A DNA stretch of 64,000 nucleotides from Curtobacterium sp. VKM Ac-2922 (GCF_022815645.1 NZ_JALGRO010000004.1:189436-253435), one strand, 5' to 3'. Positions 18,234 to 26,543 are shown, counted from the first letter of the stretch. Notes: generated by a model not told the origin, from the letters alone. Program-made: numbers and translations.

Positions 18234-18680
18234 ATGGCACGCTGGGCACCCGAAGAGACCGACACGATGGCCGCGATCGCGAACGAGGTGATCGCGCAGG
18301 TCGGCACCAACCGCACCGTCATCGGCGTCGACGGGCAGGACGGCGTCGACCTCGAACGGGTCGCCGCGGGGCTCGTGCAGGGCTTCGAGTCCCACGGGGT
18401 GTCGGCGATGGCCGCAGCGGCTCCGTCCGCCGACGTCGACGAACTGCGCAGCGGGCTGGTCGCACCGTTCCGTGGCGCGGGCGCCGGCGCGGGCGTGCTC
18501 GTCGTCCACGGGCACGGGGTGCTGGGGACGGGTGCGCGCGGACTGTGGCGCTGGTCGCTGTGGGTGGAGCAGGAGACCGGCCGGCTCGAGCGTCGCGCTG
18601 ACGTCAAGATCGCCGCCTCGGCGGTGCTCGACGTCACGGACCCCGAACACCCGCGCCGCGAGTGGAACGACGCCTGCTGA
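18234..18680 (+). CDS. Uridine-kinase-like protein lacking a P-loop
   Basis: 148 residues. The sequence follows the P-loop kinase layout of uridine kinase-like proteins: TNRTVIGVDGQDGVDLERVA where GIDGxxGSGKTT is expected, VLVVHGHGVLG where the kinases have LxEGVFL, and then LWRWSLWVEQ. The Walker A Lys-Ser/Thr is replaced (GVDGQDGVD), so ATP binding in the usual way is unlikely. A regulatory or purely structural role is possible; this is inference. Cytoplasmic. ATG 18234 is preceded by TACGGT at leaderless spacing, divergent from mutY. The next gene, truB, has its own promoter. Confidence 0.6.
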   Translation: MARWAPEETDTMAAIANEVIAQVGTNRTVIGVDGQDGVDLERVAAGLVQGFESHGVSAMAAAAPSADVDELRSGLVAPFRGAGAGAGVLVVHGHGVLGTGARGLWRWSLWVEQETGRLERRADVKIAASAVLDVTDPEHPRREWNDAC

Positions 18681-18717
18681 CCGCCCGCGTCGGACGGCGC
18701 GGCCTGGGCGTCGCTGG

Positions 18718-18723
18718 TACGCT
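18718..18723 (+). promoter_or_regulatory. -10 element (TACGCT) for truB
   Basis: TACGCT ends six bases before the GTG at 18730, leaderless spacing. It fixes the truB start over longer upstream readings. Confidence 0.55.
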
Positions 18724-18729
18724 CGCCGG

Positions 18730-19668
18730 GTGCTCGAAACCGCTCCCGACGGCATCCTCCTCGTCGACAAACCGCAGGGGATCTCCAGTCATCGGGCGGT
18801 CTCGATCGCACGTCGTCGCCTCGACCTGAAGAAGATCGGGCACGCCGGCACACTCGACCCGATGGCCACCGGACTGCTGCTCCTCGGAGCCGGTCCGTCC
18901 ACCCGGCTGCTGACCCACCTGGTGGGGCTCGACAAGACCTACACGGCCACGATCCGGCTCGGCGTCGCGACCGACTCCGACGACGCGGACGGCACGCCCG
19001 TGGCCGCGCTCGGTGTCGCCGACGCCGACGTCTCCGACGAGGCGGTCGAACGTGCGGTGGCCGCACAGCGTGGTCCGATCTCCCAGGTCCCGTCGACCGT
19101 CAGTGCGATCAAGGTCGACGGACGGCGGGCGTACGACCTCGCTCGCAAGGGTGAAGCGGTCACCCTCACGGCGCGGTCGGTGACGGTGTCGCAGTTCGAC
19201 GTCACGGGGCGGAACGACCGGGTCGTCACCGTCGACGGTGTGGAGACCGCCGTCGTCGACCTCGACGTGGTCGTGTCCTGCACGTCCGGCACCTACGTGC
19301 GGGCCCTCGCTCGTGACGTCGGCGCCGCGCTCGGCACCGGTGCCCACCTGACCGCGCTCCGTCGCACCCTGGTCGGGCCGTTCTCGGTCGCGGACGCCAT
19401 CGACCTCGAGGACGAGGCCGTCGACGTCCATGCAGCGCTCGCCCGGCCTGCCGACATCGCCCGGCAGCTGTTCCCGGTCGTCGCACTCGACGCGATCGCC
19501 GCGAAGGACCTGGCCGACGGCAAGCGGATCAGCGCCGACCACCCGGACACCGACGGTCCCGTGGCCGCGGTCACCGCACGGGACGACCGGCTGGTCGGCC
19601 TGGTCTCGGTGCGCCGTGGGCTGCTGCGCGTCATCACCAACTTCCCGACGAACGGAGCCACGGCGTGA
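18730..19668 (+). CDS. truB: tRNA pseudouridine(55) synthase
   Basis: 312 residues; makes pseudouridine 55 in the T-loop of tRNAs. Motifs: GILLVDKPQGISSH near the N-terminus, the catalytic KIGHAGTLDPMATGLL (Asp about residue 45), the YTATIRLGVATDSDDADG segment and the second motif SCTSGTYVRALARDVG. A PUA-like C-terminal region follows. Its TGA overlaps the GTG of the next small membrane-protein gene by four bases, so the two are translationally coupled. Confidence 0.94.
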   Translation: MLETAPDGILLVDKPQGISSHRAVSIARRRLDLKKIGHAGTLDPMATGLLLLGAGPSTRLLTHLVGLDKTYTATIRLGVATDSDDADGTPVAALGVADADVSDEAVERAVAAQRGPISQVPSTVSAIKVDGRRAYDLARKGEAVTLTARSVTVSQFDVTGRNDRVVTVDGVETAVVDLDVVVSCTSGTYVRALARDVGAALGTGAHLTALRRTLVGPFSVADAIDLEDEAVDVHAALARPADIARQLFPVVALDAIAAKDLADGKRISADHPDTDGPVAAVTARDDRLVGLVSVRRGLLRVITNFPTNGATA

Positions 19669-20030
19669 TCGAGTGGTTCATGTGGGTGCAGCTCGTGCTG
19701 GCGGTCGTCGTGGGCCTGTTCGCGGTGGTGGTCGGCTTCGTCGGATGGAAGCCCAACGACTACACGGTCGGGTCGCTCGTGCTGGTCGAGCTGCTGTTGA
19801 TCGCCCAGCTGGTGGTGTCGCTCGTCGCCCCGGCGGTCGGCAACCCGCCGAAGGGCAACGTGCTCGAGTTCTGGGTGTACGCGGTGTCCGTGCTGCTGGT
19901 CCCACCAGCGACGATCGTGTGGGCGCTCATCGACCGCACGCGATGGAGCACGGTGGTGCTCGGCGCCGGCGGGTTCACCGTGGCCGTGATGGTCTACCGG
20001 ATGTACCAGATCTGGTTCGCCCTGAACTGA
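19665..20030 (+). CDS. Small four-helix membrane protein, unknown
   Basis: 121 residues with four hydrophobic segments (about 5-27, 35-57, 68-88, 95-117) and a PNDYTVGS loop. No family is recognised beyond conserved small actinobacterial membrane proteins at the truB-ribF locus. GTG start in a 4-base overlap with truB indicates co-translation. The short charged loop RTRWST suggests a cytoplasmic side between helices 3 and 4. Confidence 0.7.
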   Translation: MIEWFMWVQLVLAVVVGLFAVVVGFVGWKPNDYTVGSLVLVELLLIAQLVVSLVAPAVGNPPKGNVLEFWVYAVSVLLVPPATIVWALIDRTRWSTVVLGAGGFTVAVMVYRMYQIWFALN

Positions 20031-20063
20031 CCGGGCGCGGTCGGTGGTGTCAGCGCTGATCGG

Positions 20064-20069
20064 TAGGAT
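20064..20069 (+). promoter_or_regulatory. -10 element (TAGGAT) for the membrane protein before ribF
   Basis: TAGGAT ends seven bases before ATG 20077, leaderless spacing, and would also serve ribF. Confidence 0.5.
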
Positions 20070-20076
20070 CGGTGCA

Positions 20077-20523
20077 ATGGCGACCAAGTCCTCCCTCGCG
20101 ACCGGCATCGGTCGCGTCCTCATCGCCGTGTACGGCATCCTCGCCCTCGCGGCGACCGGTCGCAGCATCGTGCAGATCGCCGAGAAGTTCTCGTTCGCCC
20201 CGTTCTCGTACACGCTCAGCGCCGTGGCCGCGGTCGTCTACATCGTCGCGATGATCGCCCTGATCGTGCCCGGTCGGTTCTGGTACCGCGTGGCCTGCGT
20301 CACGATCGTGTTCGAGATGACGGGGGTGCTGGTGATCGGCACGCTGTCCCTGTTCGACCGCCAGCTGTTCCCCGACCTGACGATCTGGTCCTACTACGGC
20401 ATGGGCTACGCCTTCGCACCCCTGGTCCTGCCCATCGCCGGGCTGTGGTGGCTGCGGAAGCACCACCGCACGGCGGGCGCCCCGGCACCCGAGTCCGCGC
20501 CCGCCCCGGTGGCCGGCGAGTAA
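20077..20523 (+). CDS. Integral membrane protein, unknown
   Basis: 148 residues with four hydrophobic segments and a conserved-looking RQLFPDLTIWSYYGMGY loop before the last helix. The C-terminal tail is a Pro/Ala-rich cytoplasmic end. It resembles the small integral membrane proteins often found next to ribF in actinobacteria, but I cannot assign a function. ATG 20077 is preferred over upstream codons because of the TAGGAT hexamer seven bases before it. It ends 13 bases before ribF, which has its own ribosome binding site. Confidence 0.72.
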   Translation: MATKSSLATGIGRVLIAVYGILALAATGRSIVQIAEKFSFAPFSYTLSAVAAVVYIVAMIALIVPGRFWYRVACVTIVFEMTGVLVIGTLSLFDRQLFPDLTIWSYYGMGYAFAPLVLPIAGLWWLRKHHRTAGAPAPESAPAPVAGE

Positions 20524-20536
20524 GCGGGGGAGCAGC

Positions 20537-21499
20537 ATGCAGTACTACGAAGACGTGGCGGACGTCGCCCAGGCCTTCGGTCCGAGTGCCGTCACCATCG
20601 GCAAGTTCGACGGCGTGCACGTCGGCCACCGTGCGGTCATCGCGCACCTGGAGCAGGCCGCACGACGGCAGGGGCTCGTCTCCACCGTCGTGACCTTCGA
20701 CCGGCACCCGCTCACCGTCATCGACCCCGTCAAGGTCCCGCCCGCCCTGACCAGCATCGCCCAGCGGCGCGAACTGCTCGAAGCCGTCGGCGTCGACGCC
20801 ACCCTGCTGCTGCGCTTCGACGAGGAACTGCAGTCCTGGTCGCCCGAGCAGTTCGTGTCCCGCATCCTGGTCGACACCCTGCACGCCCGGCTGGTGTTCG
20901 TCGGCAGCGACTTCCGGTTCGGGGCCAAGGGCGTCGGTGACGTCGCGCTCCTGCGGGCCCTGGGTCGGCAGCACGGCTTCGACGTCGAGCTCATCGACGA
21001 CGTCGACCTGATCGACGACGTCCGCCCGGACGGGGAACGGCGCGTGTCCTCCACGTGGATCCGCGAGCTGCTGGGGGACGGCCGCGTCGCCGAGGCCGCG
21101 CGACTGCTCGGCCGCGAGCACGCGGTCCGCAGCACCGTGGTGCACGGCAACCAGCGCGGCCGGGCCATGGGGTACCCGACGGCGAACCTCGACCCGGCGT
21201 GCGAGGGGTTCGTGCCCGCCGACGGGGTCTACGCCGCCCGGGTGCTGCACCACGGCACGACCTACCCGGCAGCGGTGTCGGTCGGCAACAACCCCACGTT
21301 CGAAGGCGTGCCGGCCAAGCAGATCGAAGCACACCTGCTCGACGTCGACCTGGACCTGTACGACGACACGATCTCGGTCCTGTTCGTGTCCTACGTGCGC
21401 GGGATGGTCAAGTTCTCGTCGATGGACGAACTCGCGGCACAGATGCGGCAGGACGACCTGGACATCCGGCTGCTGCTCGGGCTGCCGACGCCGGTCTGA
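20537..21499 (+). CDS. ribF: Bifunctional riboflavin kinase / FAD synthetase
   Basis: 320 residues; converts riboflavin to FMN and FMN to FAD. The N-terminal nucleotidyltransferase domain has VTIGKFDGVHVGHRAVI (residues about 20-36, HxGH-type site) and the VGSDFRFG segment. The C-terminal riboflavin kinase domain starts near residue 190 with NQRGRAMGYPTANL, followed by DGVYAARV and VSVGNNPTF. RrvSSTWIRELL links the domains. Ribosome binding site GGGGGAG precedes the ATG. It ends at a very strong hairpin shared with the convergent DUF349 gene. Confidence 0.94.
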   Translation: MQYYEDVADVAQAFGPSAVTIGKFDGVHVGHRAVIAHLEQAARRQGLVSTVVTFDRHPLTVIDPVKVPPALTSIAQRRELLEAVGVDATLLLRFDEELQSWSPEQFVSRILVDTLHARLVFVGSDFRFGAKGVGDVALLRALGRQHGFDVELIDDVDLIDDVRPDGERRVSSTWIRELLGDGRVAEAARLLGREHAVRSTVVHGNQRGRAMGYPTANLDPACEGFVPADGVYAARVLHHGTTYPAAVSVGNNPTFEGVPAKQIEAHLLDVDLDLYDDTISVLFVSYVRGMVKFSSMDELAAQMRQDDLDIRLLLGLPTPV

Positions 21500-21514
21500 G
21501 CCGGCTGCCACGCA

Positions 21515-21555
21515 CGACGAAGCCCCGCGTCCGATCCGGACGCGGGGCTTCGTCG
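21515..21555. terminator. Bidirectional terminator, perfect 19-bp stem
   Basis: Bases 21515-21533 pair perfectly with 21537-21555 across a 3-base loop, between the convergent ribF and DUF349 genes. Confidence 0.85.
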
Positions 21556-21568
21556 CGCGTGGTGGGTG

Positions 21569-22801
21569 CTAGCTGCCCAGTGCGTCGAGCCAGATCTTGC
21601 GGGCGTCGAGCGCTTCTCGGGCGTCCTTGATCTTGCGCGCGTCCCCCGATGCCTGCGCCGAGGCGAGCTCGGCCTCGAGCTTGCCGATCGCGTCCTCGAG
21701 CTGGCTGGCGAGCCCGGTCGTGCGGGCCTTGCGCTCCGGGTTGGACTCGCGCCAGTGGGCGTCCTCGAGCCCACGGACGTGGTCCTCGACGGCACGCAGG
21801 CGGTCCTCGATGCGACGGACGTCGTTGCGGGGGACCCGACCGACCTCGTCCCAGCGACGCTGGATGTCCGTCAGGGTCTTGCGCGCGGCGACGCGGTCGC
21901 GCTGCTGCAGCAGGGGCTCGGCTTCGGTCAGGAGGGCCTGCTTGGCCTCGAGGTTGGCCGAGTACTCCTCGTTCTCTGCGGAGCTCTCGGCGTGGCGCTG
22001 CTCGAACAGCACGTCACCGGCGGCCTTGAACCGCGCCCACAGGGCATCGTCGTGGCGCTTGCCGGCGCGGCCCGCGTTCTTCCAGTCGTCGAGCAGCTGG
22101 CGGTACGTCGGGATCGCGTCGGAGCCGCGCGGGGCCAGGGCTTCGGCCTGCTGGACGAGTTCCTGCTTGCGGGTGCGGGCGTCGCGGTGCTGCGCGTCGA
22201 GCTCGGAGTAGAACGCACGACGGTGCTGGTCAACGGTCGACCGCGCGGAGCGGAACCGCTTCCAGAGCTCGTTCGCGTCGTTCTTGGGGATGCGCGGGCC
22301 GTCGTGCTGGTGCTGCTGCCACCGGGCGAACACGTCGTCGAGCTGCGCGGTGATCTGCTTCCACTGCGCGCGAGCCGGGTCCACCGCTGCGAGTGCCTCG
22401 GCTTCCTCGACCAGGCCGGTCCGGAACGCGAGCGCCTCGGTGAGTGCCTGCTTGGCCTGCTCTTCCTGCTCCTTGGTGAGCGAGCCGAGCTGCTCGGACA
22501 GTGCCGCCACACGGTCTTCGAGCGCCTTGATGTCACCCACGACGCGCGCTTCGGCGACCAGGGCGCTCAGGTGCTCGACGGTGCGGGCCACGTCGTTCGC
22601 CGATGCCCCGCGCTGGACGCGCTGCTCGGCGATCTTCACCTGCCCCTCGAGGTCGGCGTACTTGCGCGCGAAGTAGGCGATCGCTTCTTCGGGGGTGGCG
22701 TCCGGGTACTCACCCACGACACGCTCGGTGTCCTGGTACCGGACGTACACGGTGCCGTCATCGTCGACCCGCCCCCAGGTCGTTGCTTCGTCAGATCCCA
22801 C
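21569..22801 (-). CDS. DUF349 coiled-coil protein
   Basis: 410 residues, largely alpha-helical, with repeated DUF349 units recognisable from the W-R/K-F pattern: ARWQQHQHDGPRIPKNDANE with LWKRFRSA, DDWKNAGRAGKRHDDALW with ARFKAA, and RRWDEVGRVPRND. The repeats occupy about residues 140-360, with an N-terminal coiled coil. Biochemical function is unsettled in the family; the proteins have been linked to RNA metabolism in some bacteria. Cytoplasmic. The GTG at 22801 has only a weak purine tract upstream. It lies downstream of the cyclophilin gene on the same strand with a 128-base gap that shows no clear terminator. Confidence 0.85.
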   Translation of the reverse strand: MGSDEATTWGRVDDDGTVYVRYQDTERVVGEYPDATPEEAIAYFARKYADLEGQVKIAEQRVQRGASANDVARTVEHLSALVAEARVVGDIKALEDRVAALSEQLGSLTKEQEEQAKQALTEALAFRTGLVEEAEALAAVDPARAQWKQITAQLDDVFARWQQHQHDGPRIPKNDANELWKRFRSARSTVDQHRRAFYSELDAQHRDARTRKQELVQQAEALAPRGSDAIPTYRQLLDDWKNAGRAGKRHDDALWARFKAAGDVLFEQRHAESSAENEEYSANLEAKQALLTEAEPLLQQRDRVAARKTLTDIQRRWDEVGRVPRNDVRRIEDRLRAVEDHVRGLEDAHWRESNPERKARTTGLASQLEDAIGKLEAELASAQASGDARKIKDAREALDARKIWLDALGS

Positions 22802-22929
22802 AGGTCTCGCCTCGATCGTGGTCGTGCATCACCGACGTCACCGTCGGCACGGTCAGGAGGCCACCCTATTGCACCAGCGGGCTCGGCGGTCCGCGGGTCG
22901 GGAGACTGTGGACAGCCGGGCCGCGCGGA

Positions 22930-23742
22930 CTACTGCTCGCGCTCGATCGTGGCGCCGGTGATGGTCGTGGCGACCTTCGGGGTGCCGGTGCCGTCGTCAC
23001 CCGCGTCGGTGATGCCCTTCGAGGTGATCTCGCGCTGCAGGTCGTCCAGCCCGCTGGTGACCTTGCCGACGACGGTGTAGCCGCCCGTCGAGCCGTCGAG
23101 CTTCGTGTCGCCGTACACGATGAAGAACTGCGTGGACTGCGAGTACGTGGTGGAGCTGCGTGCGATCGCGATCGTGCCCGTGCGGTACACGTCGTCCTTC
23201 GGCGTGTTCTCGACCGGCCCGTACTGGAACCCGGCGTCACCGGTGCCGTCGCCGTTCGCCGACCCGCACTGCAGGAACTCGAAGTCGGCGCTGTCGGCGA
23301 GCCGGTGGCACTTCGTGCCCTCGTAGAACTGCTTGCGGATCAGGTCGATCTCGACGCTGGCGGCCTGCGGGGCGGCCTTGCCGTCGAGCTCGATGCCGAG
23401 CCGGACGTCCTTGTTCAGGGTGAGCGACCCGGTCCAGGTGCTGCCCTTCGCGATGGTCTTGCTCGGCACGTCGCCCGTGTTCGCCGGTGTGGCACTGGCC
23501 GACGGAGTCGGGGTGGCGGTCGCGCTCGCGCTGGGGTCCGCCTTCGGCGAGCCGTGCGACCCCGCGAACGCGAGCTGCGACCCGGTGGCGATGGCCGCGA
23601 CGACGACCAGTGCGCCGACACCGATCAGGTTGTCCCGCACACGACGGCGACGTTGCCGGTCGTGCAGGCCCTGCCGTGCTTCGTACAGTCGGAGACGCTC
23701 ACGGGCCTCGCGGGTCTCGCGCGCCTGGTTCTTCGGTGCCAC
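22930..23742 (-). CDS. Membrane-anchored cyclophilin-type peptidyl-prolyl isomerase
   Basis: 270 residues. A basic cytoplasmic N-terminus (RRRRVRDN at about residues 27-34) precedes one membrane helix (LIGVGALVVVAAIATG). A Ser/Ala/Pro/Thr linker leads to an extracytoplasmic cyclophilin domain from about residue 105, with YEGTKCHRLAD and GTIAIARSSTTYSQSTQFFI. The usual FHR catalytic Arg is kept in CHRLAD. It probably isomerises prolines in exported proteins. The GTG at 23742 is chosen because the frame upstream runs antisense into rarA; a TACGCT hexamer and a GAGGG site lie within 45 bases upstream. Confidence 0.85.
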   Translation of the reverse strand: MAPKNQARETREARERLRLYEARQGLHDRQRRRRVRDNLIGVGALVVVAAIATGSQLAFAGSHGSPKADPSASATATPTPSASATPANTGDVPSKTIAKGSTWTGSLTLNKDVRLGIELDGKAAPQAASVEIDLIRKQFYEGTKCHRLADSADFEFLQCGSANGDGTGDAGFQYGPVENTPKDDVYRTGTIAIARSSTTYSQSTQFFIVYGDTKLDGSTGGYTVVGKVTSGLDDLQREITSKGITDAGDDGTGTPKVATTITGATIEREQ

Positions 23743-23831
23743 GGTGCTGGTCTGCCCTCTCGTCGCAGTGTGCACCGAGCGTAGCGGACCGACCCCGGAC
23801 CTCCCCGCCGCCCGGTGTCGGTCTGCGGACC

Positions 23832-23837
23832 TACGAT
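23832..23837 (+). promoter_or_regulatory. -10 element (TACGAT) for rarA
   Basis: TACGAT ends seven bases before ATG 23845, leaderless spacing. It is divergent from the cyclophilin gene. Confidence 0.55.
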
Positions 23838-23844
23838 TGAGGGC

Positions 23845-25347
23845 ATGGCAACGCACCGATCGGGCATGAACGCGCCGACGACGGGTGGTCGGGCGGGGCT
23901 GGCGCAGGGGTCCGTGCCGCTCGCGGTCCGGATGCGTCCGACCAGCCTGGCCGAGGTCGCGGGGCAGCAGCACCTGCTCGGTCGTGGATCGCCGCTGGTC
24001 CAGCTCGCCACGGGCACGCGGGACAACCCCGGTGGTGTGTCGGTCATCCTCTGGGGGCCGCCGGGCACCGGCAAGACCACCCTGGCCCAGGCGATCGCCC
24101 GGCAGTCCGGTCGCGAGTTCGTCGAACTGTCCGCGGTCACCGCCGGCGTCAAGGACGTGCGCGAGGTGATGGAGAAGGCCCTCACACACCGCGACCTGTA
24201 CGGATCGACCACGGTGCTCTTCCTCGACGAGATCCACCGGTTCAGCAAGGCCCAGCAGGACGCCCTGCTGCCGGGCGTCGAGAACGGCTGGGTGATCCTC
24301 ATCGCGGCGACGACCGAGAACCCCTCGTTCTCGGTGATCTCACCGCTGCTGTCCCGCTCGCTGCTGCTGACGCTGAAGCCCCTGACGGACGCCGATCTCG
24401 GCATGCTCGTCGACCGCGCGGTCGAGGACCCCCGCGGGCTCGGGGGATCGGTGGTGCTCGGCGACGAAGCACGTGCGGCGATCGTCCGGCTGGCGTCCGG
24501 TGACGCACGCCGTGCCCTCACCGCCCTCGAAGCCGCCGCGGCGTCCGCCGGGGCGCTGCAGGGACACGACGACCAGGACACAGACGACGCCGACGACCCC
24601 GACGCCGACGACCAGGACGCGGACGACACCGCTGCCGACCCCGACGACACCGCTGCCGACCCCGACGCCGACGACCAGGGCGACGGCCGCGCCGCCGACG
24701 CCGATCGGGTGCCGGTCATCGACGCGGACACCGTCGCGGCTGCGGTCGACCGGGCGCTGCTCCGCTACGACCGCCAGGGCGACGAGCACTACGACGTGAT
24801 CAGCGCCTTCATCAAGTCCGTTCGGGGGAGCGACGTCGACGCTGCCCTGCACTACCTGGCGCGCATGATCGAGGCCGGCGAGGACTCACGCTTCATCGCC
24901 CGCCGGATCATCATCTCGGCGTCCGAGGACATCGGGATGGCCGACCCGCAGGCCCTGCCCATCGCCGTCGCGGCGGCCCAGGCGGTCCAGCTGATCGGCA
25001 TGCCCGAGGGGCGGATCCCGCTCGCCGAGGCCGTGGTCTACCTGGCCACCGCGCCGAAGTCGAACGCGGCGTACAACGGCGTCAACCAGGCGATGGCGGA
25101 CGTCAAGGCCGGTCGGATGGGCGTCGTGCCGAACCACCTGCGGGACGCCCACTACGCCGGCGCGAAGCGTCTGGGGCACGGCAAGGGCTACGTCTACTCG
25201 CACGACGCCGAGCACGGGGTCGCCGAGCAGCAGTACCTGCCGGACGCGCTCGTGGGCACCGAGTACTACACGCCGACCACCAACGGCTACGAGCGCGAGG
25301 TCGGCCCGCGGCTCGACCGTCTCCGGAAGATCACCCGCGGACAGTGA
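23845..25347 (+). CDS. rarA: Replication-associated recombination ATPase RarA (MgsA)
   Basis: 500 residues, AAA+ protein related to clamp-loader subunits, acting at stalled forks. Walker A is [13 protein letters not shown] (about residues 70-82), Walker [11 protein letters not shown], sensor 1 AATTENPSF and the arginine-finger segment [13 protein letters not shown]. The C-terminal tetramerisation domain begins [20 protein letters not shown]. Between the AAA+ lid ([17 protein letters not shown]) and that domain sits an unusual insertion of about 50 residues that is mostly Asp and Ala (about residues 240-292), containing a perfect 21-base tandem repeat. ATG 23845 is supported by a -10 hexamer. 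Confidence 0.92.
   Translation: MATHRSGMNAPTTGGRAGLAQGSVPLAVRMRPTSLAEVAGQQHLLGRGSPLVQLATGTRDNPGGVSVILWGPPGTGKTTLAQAIARQSGREFVELSAVTAGVKDVREVMEKALTHRDLYGSTTVLFLDEIHRFSKAQQDALLPGVENGWVILIAATTENPSFSVISPLLSRSLLLTLKPLTDADLGMLVDRAVEDPRGLGGSVVLGDEARAAIVRLASGDARRALTALEAAAASAGALQGHDDQDTDDADDPDADDQDADDTAADPDDTAADPDADDQGDGRAADADRVPVIDADTVAAAVDRALLRYDRQGDEHYDVISAFIKSVRGSDVDAALHYLARMIEAGEDSRFIARRIIISASEDIGMADPQALPIAVAAAQAVQLIGMPEGRIPLAEAVVYLATAPKSNAAYNGVNQAMADVKAGRMGVVPNHLRDAHYAGAKRLGHGKGYVYSHDAEHGVAEQQYLPDALVGTEYYTPTTNGYEREVGPRLDRLRKITRGQ
24622..24663 (+). repeat. Perfect 21-bp tandem repeat x2 in the rarA acidic insertion
   Basis: Bases 24622-24642 and 24643-24663 are identical and encode DDTAADP twice. 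Confidence 0.9.
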
Positions 25348-25356
25348 CGGCGCTGC

Positions 25357-25385
25357 TTGGGCACGCGCCCAGAGCCTGCTATCGT
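25357..25385 (+). promoter_or_regulatory. rpsD promoter: TTGGGC - 17 bp - TATCGT
   Basis: A -35-like TTGGGC (25357-25362) and -10-like TATCGT (25380-25385) are spaced by 17 bases. This is the best two-box promoter seen in the window. It predicts a transcript start near 25392 and a leader of about 200 bases. Confidence 0.6.
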
Positions 25386-25391
25386 TGACGG

Positions 25392-25598
25392 GCCTACGTC
25401 CTGGTTCCCGCGTGCGGCTGCGTCGGGGACAGAGTGTCGTCAGGACCCAACGGTCCGCTGACGGCACGGGGGCAGAGGTTCGGACTGTAGCCGTCCGATC
25501 CCACAGGCTCATCCCTCTGGATCCCTTCACGGGGTTCGTCGGCACGTGCGCGTGCCGAGACCCGTGTTCAGTTCAGTTCGTACAGAGAAAAGGACCCT
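25392..25598 (+). promoter_or_regulatory. Long structured 5' leader of rpsD
   Basis: About 207 untranslated bases precede rpsD. A hairpin with an 8-bp stem lies at 25539-25546 / 25551-25558, and other short inverted repeats occur (CGGAC...GTCCG around 25481-25498). The region could carry autoregulation by ribosomal protein S4, as known for rpsD leaders in other bacteria; here this is only inference. Confidence 0.4.
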
Positions 25599-26228
25599 GT
25601 GTCTACCAAGTCACGTACCCGCAGCAAGACCCGCCTGTCTCGCGCGCTCGGCATCCCGCTGACGCCGAAGGCAGCCCGGTACCTCGAGAAGCGCCCCTAC
25701 GGGCCCGGTGAGCACGGCCGTACGCGCCGTCGTGCGGACAGCGACTACGCCGTCCGCCTCCGTGAGAAGCAGCGTCTGCGCGCCCAGTACGGCATCCGCG
25801 AGAAGCAGCTCCGCATCGTCTTCGAAGAGGCCCGCAAGACGAACGGCCTGACCGGTGAGAACCTGGTCGAGCTGCTCGAGCAGCGCCTCGACGCCCTCGT
25901 GTTGCGTGCCGGGTTCGCCCGCACCACCTCGCAGGCCCGTCAGCTGATCGTGCACCGTCACATCCTGGTCGACGGCAAGCTCGTCGACCGTCCCTCCTTC
26001 CGCGTCAAGGAGGGCCAGCTGATCCACGTCAAGCAGCGCTCCGAGTCGCTCGAGCCCTTCCAGGTCGCCGCTGCCGGTGGCCACCAGGAAGTCCTCCCGA
26101 AGGTGCCGGGCTACCTCGAGGTCGAGATCGACAAGCTCCAGGCCCGCCTGGTGCGTCGTCCGAAGCGCGCCGAGGTCCCCGTGACCTGTGAAGTGCAGCT
26201 CGTCGTCGAGTACTACGCGGCTCGCTGA
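25599..26228 (+). CDS. rpsD: 30S ribosomal protein S4
   Basis: 209 residues; a primary 16S rRNA binding protein that nucleates 30S assembly. The N-terminal domain (KSRTRSKTRLSRALG) lacks the zinc-binding cysteines of some S4 forms. The S4 RNA-binding domain has LEQRLDALVLRAGFARTTSQ and RQLIVHRHILVDGKLVDRPS. GTG start after AAAAGGA. It stands alone here, outside the alpha operon, as usual in Microbacteriaceae-type genomes, and ends at a hairpin. Confidence 0.97.
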   Translation: MSTKSRTRSKTRLSRALGIPLTPKAARYLEKRPYGPGEHGRTRRRADSDYAVRLREKQRLRAQYGIREKQLRIVFEEARKTNGLTGENLVELLEQRLDALVLRAGFARTTSQARQLIVHRHILVDGKLVDRPSFRVKEGQLIHVKQRSESLEPFQVAAAGGHQEVLPKVPGYLEVEIDKLQARLVRRPKRAEVPVTCEVQLVVEYYAAR

Positions 26229-26257
26229 TCGGCTCCAGCTGATCCACAGCCCAACCT

Positions 26258-26294
26258 GAACGGCGGGTCGTCCACAACGGACGGCCCGCCGTTC
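26258..26294 (+). terminator. Hairpin terminator after rpsD
   Basis: Bases 26258-26273 pair with 26279-26294 with one G:U wobble and a 5-base loop. Confidence 0.75.
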
Positions 26295-26314
26295 GGCGTT
26301 CCCGGAGCGGCGAC

Positions 26315-26320
26315 TAGGCT
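26315..26320 (+). promoter_or_regulatory. Probable -10 element (TAGGCT) upstream of the small membrane gene and alaS
   Basis: TAGGCT lies 40 bases before GTG 26361, just after the rpsD terminator. The transcript would have a short leader with a strong GGAGGGAGG site. Confidence 0.45.
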
Positions 26321-26360
26321 GGTCGGACGCGCGCCTCGGCGTGCGCTGGAGGGAGGCACC

Positions 26361-26543
26361 GTGAAGCAGCTGTTCTTCGTCGTCGTCGGCGTCGTCATCG
26401 GGTTCCTCGTCGCGCACCGTGTCAGCAGGACCTCGGTCGGCGCGACGTTCTTCGCCGAGGTCGACGCCCGCACGACCGCGTTCCGCAGTGCCGTGGCCGA
26501 CGGGTACCGCTCCCGTGAAGCCGAGCTCCGCACCGACGTCTGA
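26361..26543 (+). CDS. Small single-pass membrane protein before alaS
   Basis: 60 residues from a GTG with a very strong GGAGGGAGG ribosome binding site. One N-terminal membrane helix (LFFVVVGVVIGFLVAHRV) is followed by a short polar tail with FRSAVADGYRSREAEL. Tiny proteins of this type are regularly found between rpsD/rarA and alaS in actinobacteria; their function is not known to me. It is probably co-transcribed with alaS, which starts 41 bases later. Confidence 0.75.
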   Translation: MKQLFFVVVGVVIGFLVAHRVSRTSVGATFFAEVDARTTAFRSAVADGYRSREAELRTDV

